Origin: Chitinophaga pinensis
GTDB lineage: Bacteria > Planctomycetota > Phycisphaerae > Phycisphaerales > SM1A02
Assembly (NCBI GenBank): GCA_943329105.2
Contig: CALQCP020000086.1
Span: forward strand, 1 to 8,595
Direction of reading: 5' to 3'
Length of the DNA: 8,595 nucleotides
The translations under genes and the position numbers were made by a program. The notes beneath the pieces are model-generated. The model was not told the origin of the DNA and ran no database searches. It was given only the letters and a program-made list of their open reading frames with translations. Each line of letters starts with the position of its first letter. Position 1 is the first letter of the stretch. Of this stretch, positions 1 to 6,004 are shown piece by piece.

Positions 1-2
1 CT

Positions 3-188
3 GGTTCAACGCGGCGTACGGTGGTCCACGGAGGAACGGGTTCGGTCGGCGATAAAATGGTCCGGGAGGAACGGGAGCATTTTGTTTTGATGGGACAAAT
101 CGTGACGTACCGGTGCGGAGCTTGTGATTTCTCGTTTTCATGGATGAGCAGCAGTGGCACGTTCAGCAATAGCACCCAGTGGGAGTGA
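3..188 (+). CDS. Doubtful open frame, possible 3' end of a gene or tiny zinc-knuckle ORF
   Basis: One frame is open from the window edge to a TGA at 186-188, about 61 codons. It holds internal ATGs at 57 and 90. From the second ATG it reads MGQIVTYRCGACDF, which looks like the start of a small zinc-ribbon protein with a single CxxC pair. No second Cys pair follows before the stop, so it could not form a full zinc ribbon. It may be the tail of a gene outside the window, a decayed gene, or chance. There is no well-spaced ribosome binding site before either ATG: the GGAGG near 65-69 is too far from 90 and lies downstream of 57. I do not recognise a family. Confidence 0.2.
   Translation, partial: GSTRRTVVHGGTGSVGDKMVREEREHFVLMGQIVTYRCGACDFSFSWMSSSGTFSNSTQWE
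22..75 (+). repeat. Short imperfect direct repeat pair
   Basis: The sequence TGGTCCacGGAGGAACGGG at 22-40 recurs as TGGTCCgGGAGGAACGGG at 58-75, with one base fewer and one change. The copies start 36 bases apart. The cause is unknown; it may be local duplication, or codon-level repetition if the overlapping frame is real. Confidence 0.5.
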
Positions 189-299
189 TCGATTCACACG
201 GATCATCGCCGCACGTTGCGCCCTTACGAGCGCCCTGACGCTGCACTCGATGCCACGGAACGCTGTTCCACGCCACAAAGACCAATAAGCCGATTTCGG

Positions 300-328
300 T
301 TGGTTTCAGTGGGGGTATCAGCTATGCT
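300..328 (+). promoter_or_regulatory. Possible sigma70-like promoter for the aminomutase operon
   Basis: A -35-like TTGGTT at 300-305 (3 of 6 consensus positions) is separated by 17 bases from a -10-like TATGCT at 323-328 (4 of 6). This would put transcription start roughly 40 bases before the ATG at 378. The spacing is ideal but both boxes are weak, and a promoter nearby is expected because this is the first gene of the operon. Confidence 0.3.
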
Positions 329-365
329 TAAAATTGCTTCTAACTTTCAGCTGTAGAACCCATTC

Positions 366-370
366 GAGGA
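366..370 (+). promoter_or_regulatory. Ribosome binding site of the aminomutase gene
   Basis: GAGGA lies 7 bases before the ATG at 378. It fixes this start against the overlapping ATG at 334 in another frame. Confidence 0.7.
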
Positions 371-377
371 TCGAACC

Positions 378-1823
378 ATGTCGAACGAGTATGCCACCAC
401 CGCGCGCCAACAGGCGTTCTTGGACACAGTTGAAGACACGCGCCACGAGCGCAACATCATCAACGGCCTCGCGCCGTTTCTTGATGAGAAGGCACCCGCG
501 GACATGTTGGGGCTCTACTCTTCCAACGAACTCATTCAGTTGCGCGTCCTCAAGGGCACCGATCGCGACCTTGAGAAGCGCATGCCAGTGAAGGTGACGC
601 GGCATTACTTTGAACTCGCCAAGAACAGCGCCCCGATCCGCCGCATCGTCAAGGCGGACCCAGCAGAAACCATGGACCTCGCGGGATCCGAAGACCCCGG
701 CTTCCAAATGGACTACAGCCCGGTCGAGGGCATGTTGCACAAGTATGAGATGGGTCTTCTGTACGTCGTCTCCACTTGCTCAGCGCACTGCCGCTTCTGC
801 TACCGCGAGGAACTGATCGCGCGCAAGGAGATCACGCGTCAAGACGGCACCGTTGCCAAGAAGGGCATGGCCACCATTCCAGAGGTGACCGAGTTCATCA
901 AGCGCTTCAACTCTGAAGTTGCTGCGAACGGCGGACGCCACCCAACCTGTGGTCGCGAAAAACTTCGCGAGGTTCTGATGTCGGGCGGCGATCCGATGGT
1001 GTTGAACAACTCAAAAATCGCGGCATGGCTTGGCGCGCTTGCAGAGGCGGGCGTTGAGTCGATCCGCATCGGCACCAAGGAAATGGCGTTTTATCCTGAC
1101 CGATTTGACGAAGCGTTTGTGGCCATGCTTGATCGCTTCCATGAGACGTACCCAGATGTTGGCCTGCACATTGTGGTGCACTTTGAACACCCCGACGAAT
1201 TCTTGGCCAAGGACGCTGACGGCAAATACATCCACAATGACAAGGGATTCTTGCAGTGGGTGCCCTCCACTGGCGTCGCTATGCAACGCCTGGTGTCGCG
1301 CGGCTGGCTAAGCGTTGAGAATCAAACGCCCATCATGAAGGGCATCAACGACGATCCCGATGCGCTGCGCATTTTGCAACGCGAATTCAAGCGCGCAGGC
1401 GGCGAGAATCATTACTTCTTCTGTGGTCGCGACATCATCGCGTACCGCGCCTTCAATGCGCCCATTGAGACCGTGTGGAAAATCCTCAACGAATCGCAGA
1501 AGGGTCTGTCCGGCGTTGAAAGCCACGCACGACTTTCCATTACCCACTACAAGGGCAAGACGGAAGTGTGCGCCGTCACCACCGAACCGATTCCTGGTCT
1601 CAAGGGCAGCGAGAACGGAGTTGTCATATTTAAGATCATGCGCAACTCTGGCTCCGCCAAAGACAAGGGCAAGATTTGCATCGTCGGTCGCAATCCAGAG
1701 GCGTTGTGGTTTGATGGTTACGCGGATCGCGTGTTGTATGACGAGGCTGGTCTCTTTGACTACTCGCGCGTCAAGAGCGCACGCGCCACGCATGCGGCAC
1801 CACCAACACCATCCTGCCGATGA
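378..1823 (+). CDS. KamA-family radical SAM aminomutase (lysine/glutamate 2,3-aminomutase-like)
   Basis: Predicted cytosolic, [4Fe-4S]- and PLP-dependent 2,3-aminomutase that moves an alpha-amino group to the beta carbon. The radical SAM cluster motif CSAHCRFC gives Cys134, Cys138 and Cys141. It is followed by the glycine-rich MSGGDP (201-206), like the family's GGDP, and by NQTPIMKGINDD (315-326), matching the KamA NQ-x-LL-RGVND motif. GKTEV (393-397) aligns by eye with the GGGGKTPV segment carrying the PLP lysine, making Lys394 the likely Schiff-base residue although the preceding glycine run is mostly lost. At 481 residues it is longer than classic lysine 2,3-aminomutase (about 416), with an insertion after the Cys cluster. 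The two Asp residues that bind the lysine side chain appear to be Arg351 and Ser387, so lysine is an unlikely substrate. It is the first gene of the operon, and its stop overlaps the next start (ATGA, 1820-1823). Family membership is firm; the substrate is unknown. Confidence 0.85.
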   Translation: MSNEYATTARQQAFLDTVEDTRHERNIINGLAPFLDEKAPADMLGLYSSNELIQLRVLKGTDRDLEKRMPVKVTRHYFELAKNSAPIRRIVKADPAETMDLAGSEDPGFQMDYSPVEGMLHKYEMGLLYVVSTCSAHCRFCYREELIARKEITRQDGTVAKKGMATIPEVTEFIKRFNSEVAANGGRHPTCGREKLREVLMSGGDPMVLNNSKIAAWLGALAEAGVESIRIGTKEMAFYPDRFDEAFVAMLDRFHETYPDVGLHIVVHFEHPDEFLAKDADGKYIHNDKGFLQWVPSTGVAMQRLVSRGWLSVENQTPIMKGINDDPDALRILQREFKRAGGENHYFFCGRDIIAYRAFNAPIETVWKILNESQKGLSGVESHARLSITHYKGKTEVCAVTTEPIPGLKGSENGVVIFKIMRNSGSAKDKGKICIVGRNPEALWFDGYADRVLYDEAGLFDYSRVKSARATHAAPPTPSCR

Positions 1824-2530
1824 TCGACAAGCGAGTTGGTAGCACCCGCGAGGCGGTCGCCGACATCTTCGATGGCGCGACGGTCATGATTGGTGGCTTC
1901 GGCGAAGCAGGAAGTCCAATCGAGCTCATTCATGCCCTGATCGATCAGGGCGCGAAGGGCTTGACCGTGGTGAGCAACAACACCGGCACTGGCCTGGTTG
2001 GACTCGCCGCGCTGCTGCGTGCCGAGCGCGTCAGTAAGGTCATTTGCTCGTTCCCCAAGACCGCTGGCTCGACCGTGTTCCCCGATCTGTATCGAGCGGG
2101 GAAAATTGAACTTGAGCTGGTGCCGCAAGGAACACTCGCGGAGCGAATCCGCGCTGGCGGCGCTGGAATTGTGGCGTTCTACACGCCGACCGCGGTGGGA
2201 ACGCCGCTGGCAGAAGGCAAAGAGTCCCGCATGTTCAACAACCGCGAGCATGTACTTGAGTACGGCATTCGCGCAGACTTCACGCTTATCAAGGGCTGTA
2301 AATCCGACACGCACGGGAACGTTCTGTATCACCGCACCGCGCGAAACTTTGCGCCCATGATGGCTACCGCCGCAACGGTGACCATTGTGCAAGCCGCGGA
2401 CGTTGTTGAAGCTGGCGCGCTTGACCCAGAGGCGATTGTCACACCCGGCATCTTTGTTGACCGCGTTGTGCACGTACCGTCGCCGGCGTTGGAATCCGCG
2501 CTTAATGAAGCGGGAGCAAGTTACCCATGA
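1820..2530 (+). CDS. 3-oxoacid CoA-transferase, subunit A (PcaI/ScoA-type)
   Basis: Alpha subunit of a heteromeric family I CoA-transferase, which moves CoA from a donor such as succinyl-CoA to a 3-oxo acid in the cytosol. The family signature DGATVMIGGFGEAGSP (18-33) is intact. The middle of the protein (ELELVPQGTLAERIRAGG, with AFYTPT following) and the VTPGIFVDRVV segment near the C-terminus are typical of PcaI, the 3-oxoadipate CoA-transferase subunit, and of related ScoA/AtoD proteins. At 236 residues it is full length. It starts in an ATGA overlap with the aminomutase and has no clear Shine-Dalgarno site, so it is probably translationally coupled. The catalytic Glu lies in the partner subunit encoded next. 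PcaI and ScoA cannot be told apart safely by eye, so the acceptor could be 3-oxoadipate, acetoacetate or another 3-oxo acid. Lying between an aminomutase and an aminotransferase, it may serve an amino acid-derived 3-oxo acid. Confidence 0.88.
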   Translation: MIDKRVGSTREAVADIFDGATVMIGGFGEAGSPIELIHALIDQGAKGLTVVSNNTGTGLVGLAALLRAERVSKVICSFPKTAGSTVFPDLYRAGKIELELVPQGTLAERIRAGGAGIVAFYTPTAVGTPLAEGKESRMFNNREHVLEYGIRADFTLIKGCKSDTHGNVLYHRTARNFAPMMATAATVTIVQAADVVEAGALDPEAIVTPGIFVDRVVHVPSPALESALNEAGASYP

Positions 2531-3192
2531 CGAGCGCCCCTTCCAACGGTTGGACGCGCGACGGAATCGCCAAGCGCCTGGCGCAGGACATTCCAAACGG
2601 TTCATATGTGAACCTGGGAATTGGTATCCCTGAGCTGGTGGCAAGCCACGTGCCCGAAGGTCGCACGTTTATCTATCACACTGAGAACGGCCTGCTTGGC
2701 ATGGGCCCCTCACCCGCCGCGGGCGAGAGCGACCCCGAACTCATCAACGCCGGCAAGCGCCGCGTGACCATGATGCCGGGTGCCGCGTTCTTTGACCAAG
2801 CCACCAGTTTCGCCATGATTCGCGGCGGACATCTTGATCTCTCGGTACTCGGCGCGTTGCAAGTAGCGGCCAACGGTGATCTAGCGAATTGGTCTACCGG
2901 TGCCGATGATGCGATTCCCGCTGTCGGCGGCGCGATGGACTTGGTGGCTGGTGTGAAGCGCGTGTTTGTCATGACCACGCATGTCACCAAGGAAGGCGAG
3001 CCGAAACTTGTTCAGCGCTGCACCTACCCGCTCACTGGACGCGGCGTAGTGACGCGAATCTACTCAGATCTGGCCGTCATTGATGTCACTGAGCGCGGAT
3101 TTGCGCTTGTTGAACTCGCGCCCGGCATAGCCTTTGACTTTGTGCAAGAGCGCACCGGTGCGCCGATCATTACCAACCACGCTCGCAAGTGA
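2527..3192 (+). CDS. 3-oxoacid CoA-transferase, subunit B (PcaJ/ScoB-type)
   Basis: Beta subunit of the CoA-transferase begun by the preceding gene. It carries the active-site motif HTENGLLGMGP (51-61). Glu53 should be the residue that forms the glutamyl-CoA thioester intermediate. The family consensus has Ser where this protein has Thr52, a mild change. The N-terminal NLGIGIP (29-35) and the GAMDLVAGVKRV stretch are also standard. At 221 residues it is close to the usual length of 210-220. The start overlaps the upstream stop (ATGA, 2527-2530), with GGGAG at 2512-2516 as a weak ribosome binding site. The 1:1 pairing and overlap indicate a stoichiometric heteromer. As with subunit A, the sequence places it between 3-oxoadipate and acetoacetate-type enzymes without settling the substrate. 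Confidence 0.88.
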   Translation: MTSAPSNGWTRDGIAKRLAQDIPNGSYVNLGIGIPELVASHVPEGRTFIYHTENGLLGMGPSPAAGESDPELINAGKRRVTMMPGAAFFDQATSFAMIRGGHLDLSVLGALQVAANGDLANWSTGADDAIPAVGGAMDLVAGVKRVFVMTTHVTKEGEPKLVQRCTYPLTGRGVVTRIYSDLAVIDVTERGFALVELAPGIAFDFVQERTGAPIITNHARK

Positions 3193-3197
3193 GGAAA
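3191..3197 (+). promoter_or_regulatory. Ribosome binding site supporting the TTG start at 3203
   Basis: GAGGAAA begins inside the stop codon of the CoA-transferase B gene. Its AGGA core (3192-3195) sits 7 bases before TTG at 3203, while the in-frame ATG at 3134 has no comparable site. Confidence 0.6.
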
Positions 3198-3202
3198 CTC
3201 CA

Positions 3203-4537
3203 TTGACAACCAACTCCACCACGGGCGCAACCACTCCGGTAACCAGCCGCAGCGCGCAACTCTTTGAGCGCGCCAAGAAGGTGATGCCCGGCGGTGTCAG
3301 CCGCAACACCGTGCTGTGGTCATCGGTTCCACCCTATGTGGCGTACGGCAAGGGGTGCCGCGTCACTGACATCGATGGTGTCACGCGCATCGACTTCGCT
3401 AATAACGTCGCCTCATTGATCCATGGACACGCATATGGACCCGTTGTTGAGGCCGCCTCCGCGCAACTTGCGCGCGGCAGCGCCTTCATGATGGCCACTG
3501 AGCAGGAAGTTCTGCATGCGGAGCACATCTGCTCGCGCAGCGCGGGCTTTGATCAGATTCGCTTCGTGAATTCCGGTACCGAGGCCGTGATGGCCGCGCT
3601 GAAGGCCGCGCGTGCATTCACGGGTCGCCCGAAGATTGCAAAGGTTGAGGGCGCGTACCACGGTGCCTACGACTATGTCGAAACAAGCCAAGGCTCGTCA
3701 CCTGCCAATTGGGGAAGTGTTGATCACCCCAATCGCGTTGCATTGGTGCATGGGCAGCCGCAATCGGCGATGGACGATGTGGTGATCATTCCATTCAACG
3801 ATGTCGATCGCGCGATCGCCCTGCTGAATGAGCACCGCAGCGATCTCGCGTGCGTGCTGCTCGACCTTCTGCCGCATCGCGTGGGCCTGAAGCCTGCGTC
3901 GCCGGAATTTGTCAGCGCGATGCGAGAGTGGACCGACAAGAACGGCGCGCTTCTTGTGCTTGATGAAGTCATCACCTTCCGCACCGAATACGGCGGCGCG
4001 CAGCAGCAATACGGGATTCATGGCGATATCACCGCCCTTGGCAAGATGATCGGCGGTGGATTCCCGGTCGGCGCGCTTGCTGGTCGCGCCGATGTGATGG
4101 AAGTGCTGAATCCAGGTGCTGCGAAACTCCTCTTCCCACTTTCGGGAACGTTCTCCGCAAATCCAGTCACGATGACTGCGGGCCGTATCGCCATGGAGCA
4201 CTTCGATCAGCCCGCTGTGGCACGTCTGAACGCGCTGGGCGACCGCGCTCGCAACGGCATCGCGGAGGCAATTCAGCGCACCAACGCGTGCGCCAGTGTG
4301 ACCGGCGGCGGCAGTATGTTCCGCTTACATATGAAGGCCACTGTGCCAGCGAATTATCGCGAGGCATACACCAACGCTGACGAGAACCGCCGACTCAAGA
4401 TGATGCTTGAGCATCTCTTCCACGAGGGATTCCTGCTGGTTGGAACATGCACGGGCATGTTGTCCACGCCCATGACAGAGGCGGACGTCGACGCGCTGGT
4501 CGGCGCAATGGAAAGCGGATTGAAGAAGATCGGCTAA
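3203..4537 (+). CDS. Class III PLP aminotransferase, HemL-like but probably a beta-amino acid/omega-type transaminase
   Basis: Fold type I, class III aminotransferase (444 residues from this start). Numbered from the TTG, it shows NSGTEAVMAALKAAR (123-137) for PLP phosphate binding, YHG at 152-154, LDEVITFR with Asp254 contacting the pyridine nitrogen, and ALGKMIGGGFPVGA with Lys281 as the Schiff-base lysine. It resembles glutamate-1-semialdehyde aminomutase. However, VLLDLLPHRVGL replaces the usual EP-containing loop, and TFRTEYGGAQ replaces the HemL TGFR context. Characterised beta-amino acid transaminases belong to this GSA-like group. I chose TTG at 3203 because the in-frame ATG at 3134 would run 59 bases into the upstream gene and adds a non-conserved N-terminus, whereas TTG has a well-placed GAGGAAA. 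It is the last gene of the operon. The inferred role is to turn the beta-amino acid made by the aminomutase into a 3-oxo acid for the CoA-transferase. Substrate and amino acceptor are not visible. Confidence 0.8.
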   Translation: MTTNSTTGATTPVTSRSAQLFERAKKVMPGGVSRNTVLWSSVPPYVAYGKGCRVTDIDGVTRIDFANNVASLIHGHAYGPVVEAASAQLARGSAFMMATEQEVLHAEHICSRSAGFDQIRFVNSGTEAVMAALKAARAFTGRPKIAKVEGAYHGAYDYVETSQGSSPANWGSVDHPNRVALVHGQPQSAMDDVVIIPFNDVDRAIALLNEHRSDLACVLLDLLPHRVGLKPASPEFVSAMREWTDKNGALLVLDEVITFRTEYGGAQQQYGIHGDITALGKMIGGGFPVGALAGRADVMEVLNPGAAKLLFPLSGTFSANPVTMTAGRIAMEHFDQPAVARLNALGDRARNGIAEAIQRTNACASVTGGGSMFRLHMKATVPANYREAYTNADENRRLKMMLEHLFHEGFLLVGTCTGMLSTPMTEADVDALVGAMESGLKKIG

Positions 4538-4543
4538 CCGAAC

Positions 4544-5752
4544 TTACGCTCGCTCAAAGAGCGTCGCCAGCCCCTGCCCAACACCCACGCAGAGTGAAGC
4601 GATGCCGCGTTTCGCATCGCGGCGTTGCATTTCGTGGAGAAGAGTTACCACAATGCGCGCACCGCTTGCGCCAAGCGGATGGCCGAGCGCGATCGCGCCG
4701 CCATTCACATTGACGCGCGCCATATCAAAGCCAAGCCCGCGCACGCACGCAACCGACTGCGCTGCGAACGCTTCGTTCAACTCGACAAGATCGATATCGC
4801 CCGCGGAAAGCCCCGCGTGTGCAAAGAGCTTCTGAATCGCTGGCACCGGCCCAATTCCCATGTGGGCTGGATCCACGCCCGCTGACGCGCATGCTCCTAC
4901 GAAGGCGATCGGCTTCAGCCCAAGCGCAGCAGCGCGCGAAGCTTCCACCAAGACCAGTGCCGCAGCGCCATCGTTGATGCCCGATGAGTTGCCGGCGGTC
5001 ACGGTCGCGTCGGGCGCCTTTGAGAACGCTGGCTTCAAGGCGGAAAGCTTTACAAGCGTGGTGTCCGGGCGCGGATGTTCGTCGGTGTCGAAGTTGATCG
5101 GCGGATTTTTCCCTTGCGCGATCTCTACCGGCACAATCTCGTCGCAGAATCGACCGGCGGCGTGTGCAGCGGCCCACTTCTGTTGACTCGAAAGCGCAAA
5201 TTCATCCTGGTCCGCTCGCGAGACGTGGTGCGCGCGCGCCACATTCTCTGCTGTCTCACCAAGTGAGATCGGCGGATACATCGCCGCGAGGCGCGGGTTG
5301 ACGAAGCGCCAACCGATTGTGGAGTCAAACATCTGCTGCTCGCGACCAAAGGCTTGCTCGGACTTACTCAGGACATACGGTGCGCGGCTCATCGACTCAA
5401 CGCCGCCCGCGATCATGATGTCGCCAGCGCCTGACTCGATCATGCGCGCGGCGATGTTCACGGCCTCAAGGCCAGACGCACACAGGCGATTGACGGTGGC
5501 GCCAGGAACGGTCGCGGGCAGACCCGCCAAGAGCGCAGCCATGCGCGCGACATTGCGATTGTCCTCGCCCGCCTGGTTGGTGGCACCGAAGTAGACATCC
5601 TCAATGAGCGCCGGATCAATGCCGGCGCGCGCAACAGCTGCCCGAATGACATGCGCGGCGAGGTCGTCGGGGCGCACCGAGGCAAGTGCTCCGCCGTGAC
5701 GGCCGATCGGGGTTCGGATGGCTGCAACGATGGCGACTTTGCGAGGCATCAT
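4544..5752 (-). CDS. Thiolase, 3-oxoadipyl-CoA/acetyl-CoA acyltransferase type (PcaF-like)
   Basis: Degradative-type thiolase of 402 residues, which cleaves a 3-oxoacyl-CoA with CoA to acetyl-CoA and a shortened acyl-CoA. The catalytic set is complete: Cys91 in NRLCASGLEAV, His358 in GHPLGASGAR, Cys388 in CVGVGQG, and NEAFA at 326-330. The segments NQAGEDNRNVARMAALLAGLP, AGGVESMSRAPYV and DSTIGWRFVNP are hallmarks of 3-oxoadipyl-CoA thiolase (PcaF/PaaJ), as is CxGVGQG in place of CxGGGQG. It ends 6 bases from the stop of the convergent aminotransferase, so any terminator must overlap coding sequence. Two adjacent ATGs are possible starts (5752 or 5749) with no good Shine-Dalgarno site upstream. 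Its likely partner is the CoA-transferase in the facing operon, together forming the last two steps of a 3-oxo acid pathway. A general acetyl-CoA acetyltransferase role is the alternative. Confidence 0.9.
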   Translation of the reverse strand: MMPRKVAIVAAIRTPIGRHGGALASVRPDDLAAHVIRAAVARAGIDPALIEDVYFGATNQAGEDNRNVARMAALLAGLPATVPGATVNRLCASGLEAVNIAARMIESGAGDIMIAGGVESMSRAPYVLSKSEQAFGREQQMFDSTIGWRFVNPRLAAMYPPISLGETAENVARAHHVSRADQDEFALSSQQKWAAAHAAGRFCDEIVPVEIAQGKNPPINFDTDEHPRPDTTLVKLSALKPAFSKAPDATVTAGNSSGINDGAAALVLVEASRAAALGLKPIAFVGACASAGVDPAHMGIGPVPAIQKLFAHAGLSAGDIDLVELNEAFAAQSVACVRGLGFDMARVNVNGGAIALGHPLGASGARIVVTLLHEMQRRDAKRGIASLCVGVGQGLATLFERA

Positions 5753-5790
5753 GGCAATCTACCGTAGGTGTCCCAGACGCGGTGAATGTG

Positions 5791-5950
5791 CGGCTACGCG
5801 GACACGCGGCCACGCTGCTACACAGACATGCGGCGATGCGGCGACGCGGCGACGCAGTGATACGGCGATACGGCGATGCGGCGATGCGGCGATGCGGCAA
5901 TGCGGCAATGGGGCAATGGGGCGATGCGGCAACGCGTTAACGCATTAACG
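5791..5950. repeat. Degenerate 8-base tandem array, about 20 in-register units of CGGCGATG
   Basis: Reading from 5791 in steps of 8 gives cggctacg, cggacacg, cggccacg, ctgctaca, cagacatg, cggcgatg and so on to cattaacg at 5943. Four units match CGGCGATG exactly (5831, 5871, 5879, 5887). Many others differ by one base (cggcgacg, cggcgata, cggcaatg, gggcgatg). No insertion or deletion breaks the register over 160 bases. The central units are best conserved and the flanks are decayed, as expected of an ageing slipped-strand array. The period is not a multiple of 3, so it is not a coding repeat. Confidence 0.85.
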
Positions 5951-5952
5951 CG
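5933..5952. promoter_or_regulatory. Perfect palindrome CGCGTTAA-CGCA-TTAACGCG, possible operator
   Basis: Two 8-base arms (5933-5940 and 5945-5952) are exact reverse complements around a 4-base spacer. It lies at the methyltransferase side of the octamer array, 52 bases before that gene's ATG and just upstream of a weak -10 candidate. That is a plausible position for a dimeric repressor site. It could also be a by-product of the last repeat units. Confidence 0.3.
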
Positions 5953-6004
5953 CCATGTATAGATCCAACACCATCCAGTCTGCTGTATCACACCCCCACA
6001 CCTG

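Larger units (their letters stand above)
189..377. other. Leader region upstream of the aminomutase operon, no gene seen
   Basis: No convincing coding frame is visible on either strand. Reverse-strand stops fall in all three frames, and the reverse reading frame that overlaps 318 onward is a shadow of the aminomutase gene. A small dyad GGAAC-gct-GTTCC lies at 257-269. The region ends in a plausible promoter and ribosome binding site for the gene at 378. Confidence 0.5.
5753..6004. other. Divergent intergenic region between thiolase and methyltransferase
   Basis: About 250 bases with no credible gene. Most of it is the octamer array and palindrome listed separately. Open frames crossing it encode an 8-residue periodic peptide in any frame, which follows automatically from an 8-base repeat. 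The thiolase and methyltransferase promoters must lie here or within the repeats, but neither is clear; TATAGA at 5958-5963 is a weak -10 candidate for the forward gene. Confidence 0.6.

Noticed and set aside
257..269. Small dyad GGAAC-gct-GTTCC as an operator
   Set aside because: Five-base arms are too short to be convincing and nothing else supports it.
378..1823. EpmB (EF-P lysine modification) or AblA (N-acetyl-beta-lysine osmolyte synthesis)
   Set aside because: EpmB is much shorter and pairs with EpmA. AblA pairs with the acetyltransferase AblB. Neither partner is present.
1760..2644. Long reverse-strand frame opposite the CoA-transferase genes
   Set aside because: It has no family features and lies entirely opposite two well-supported genes; it is an artefact of GC-rich codon use.
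378..4537. Classic clostridial lysine fermentation cluster
   Set aside because: The beta-lysine 5,6-aminomutase subunits, the diaminohexanoate dehydrogenase and the cleavage enzyme are not in the window, and the aminomutase lacks the lysine-binding Asp pair.
3203..4537. HemL for tetrapyrrole biosynthesis
   Set aside because: The loop motifs differ and the operon is catabolic. It was kept as an alternative only.
5616..5948. Open frames encoding arginine/alanine-rich periodic peptides across the octamer array
   Set aside because: An 8-base repeat gives an 8-residue periodic peptide in every frame. These frames also overlap the thiolase start and lack ribosome binding sites.
5791..5950. CRISPR array
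   Set aside because: The units are contiguous octamers with no spacers, and no cas genes are present.
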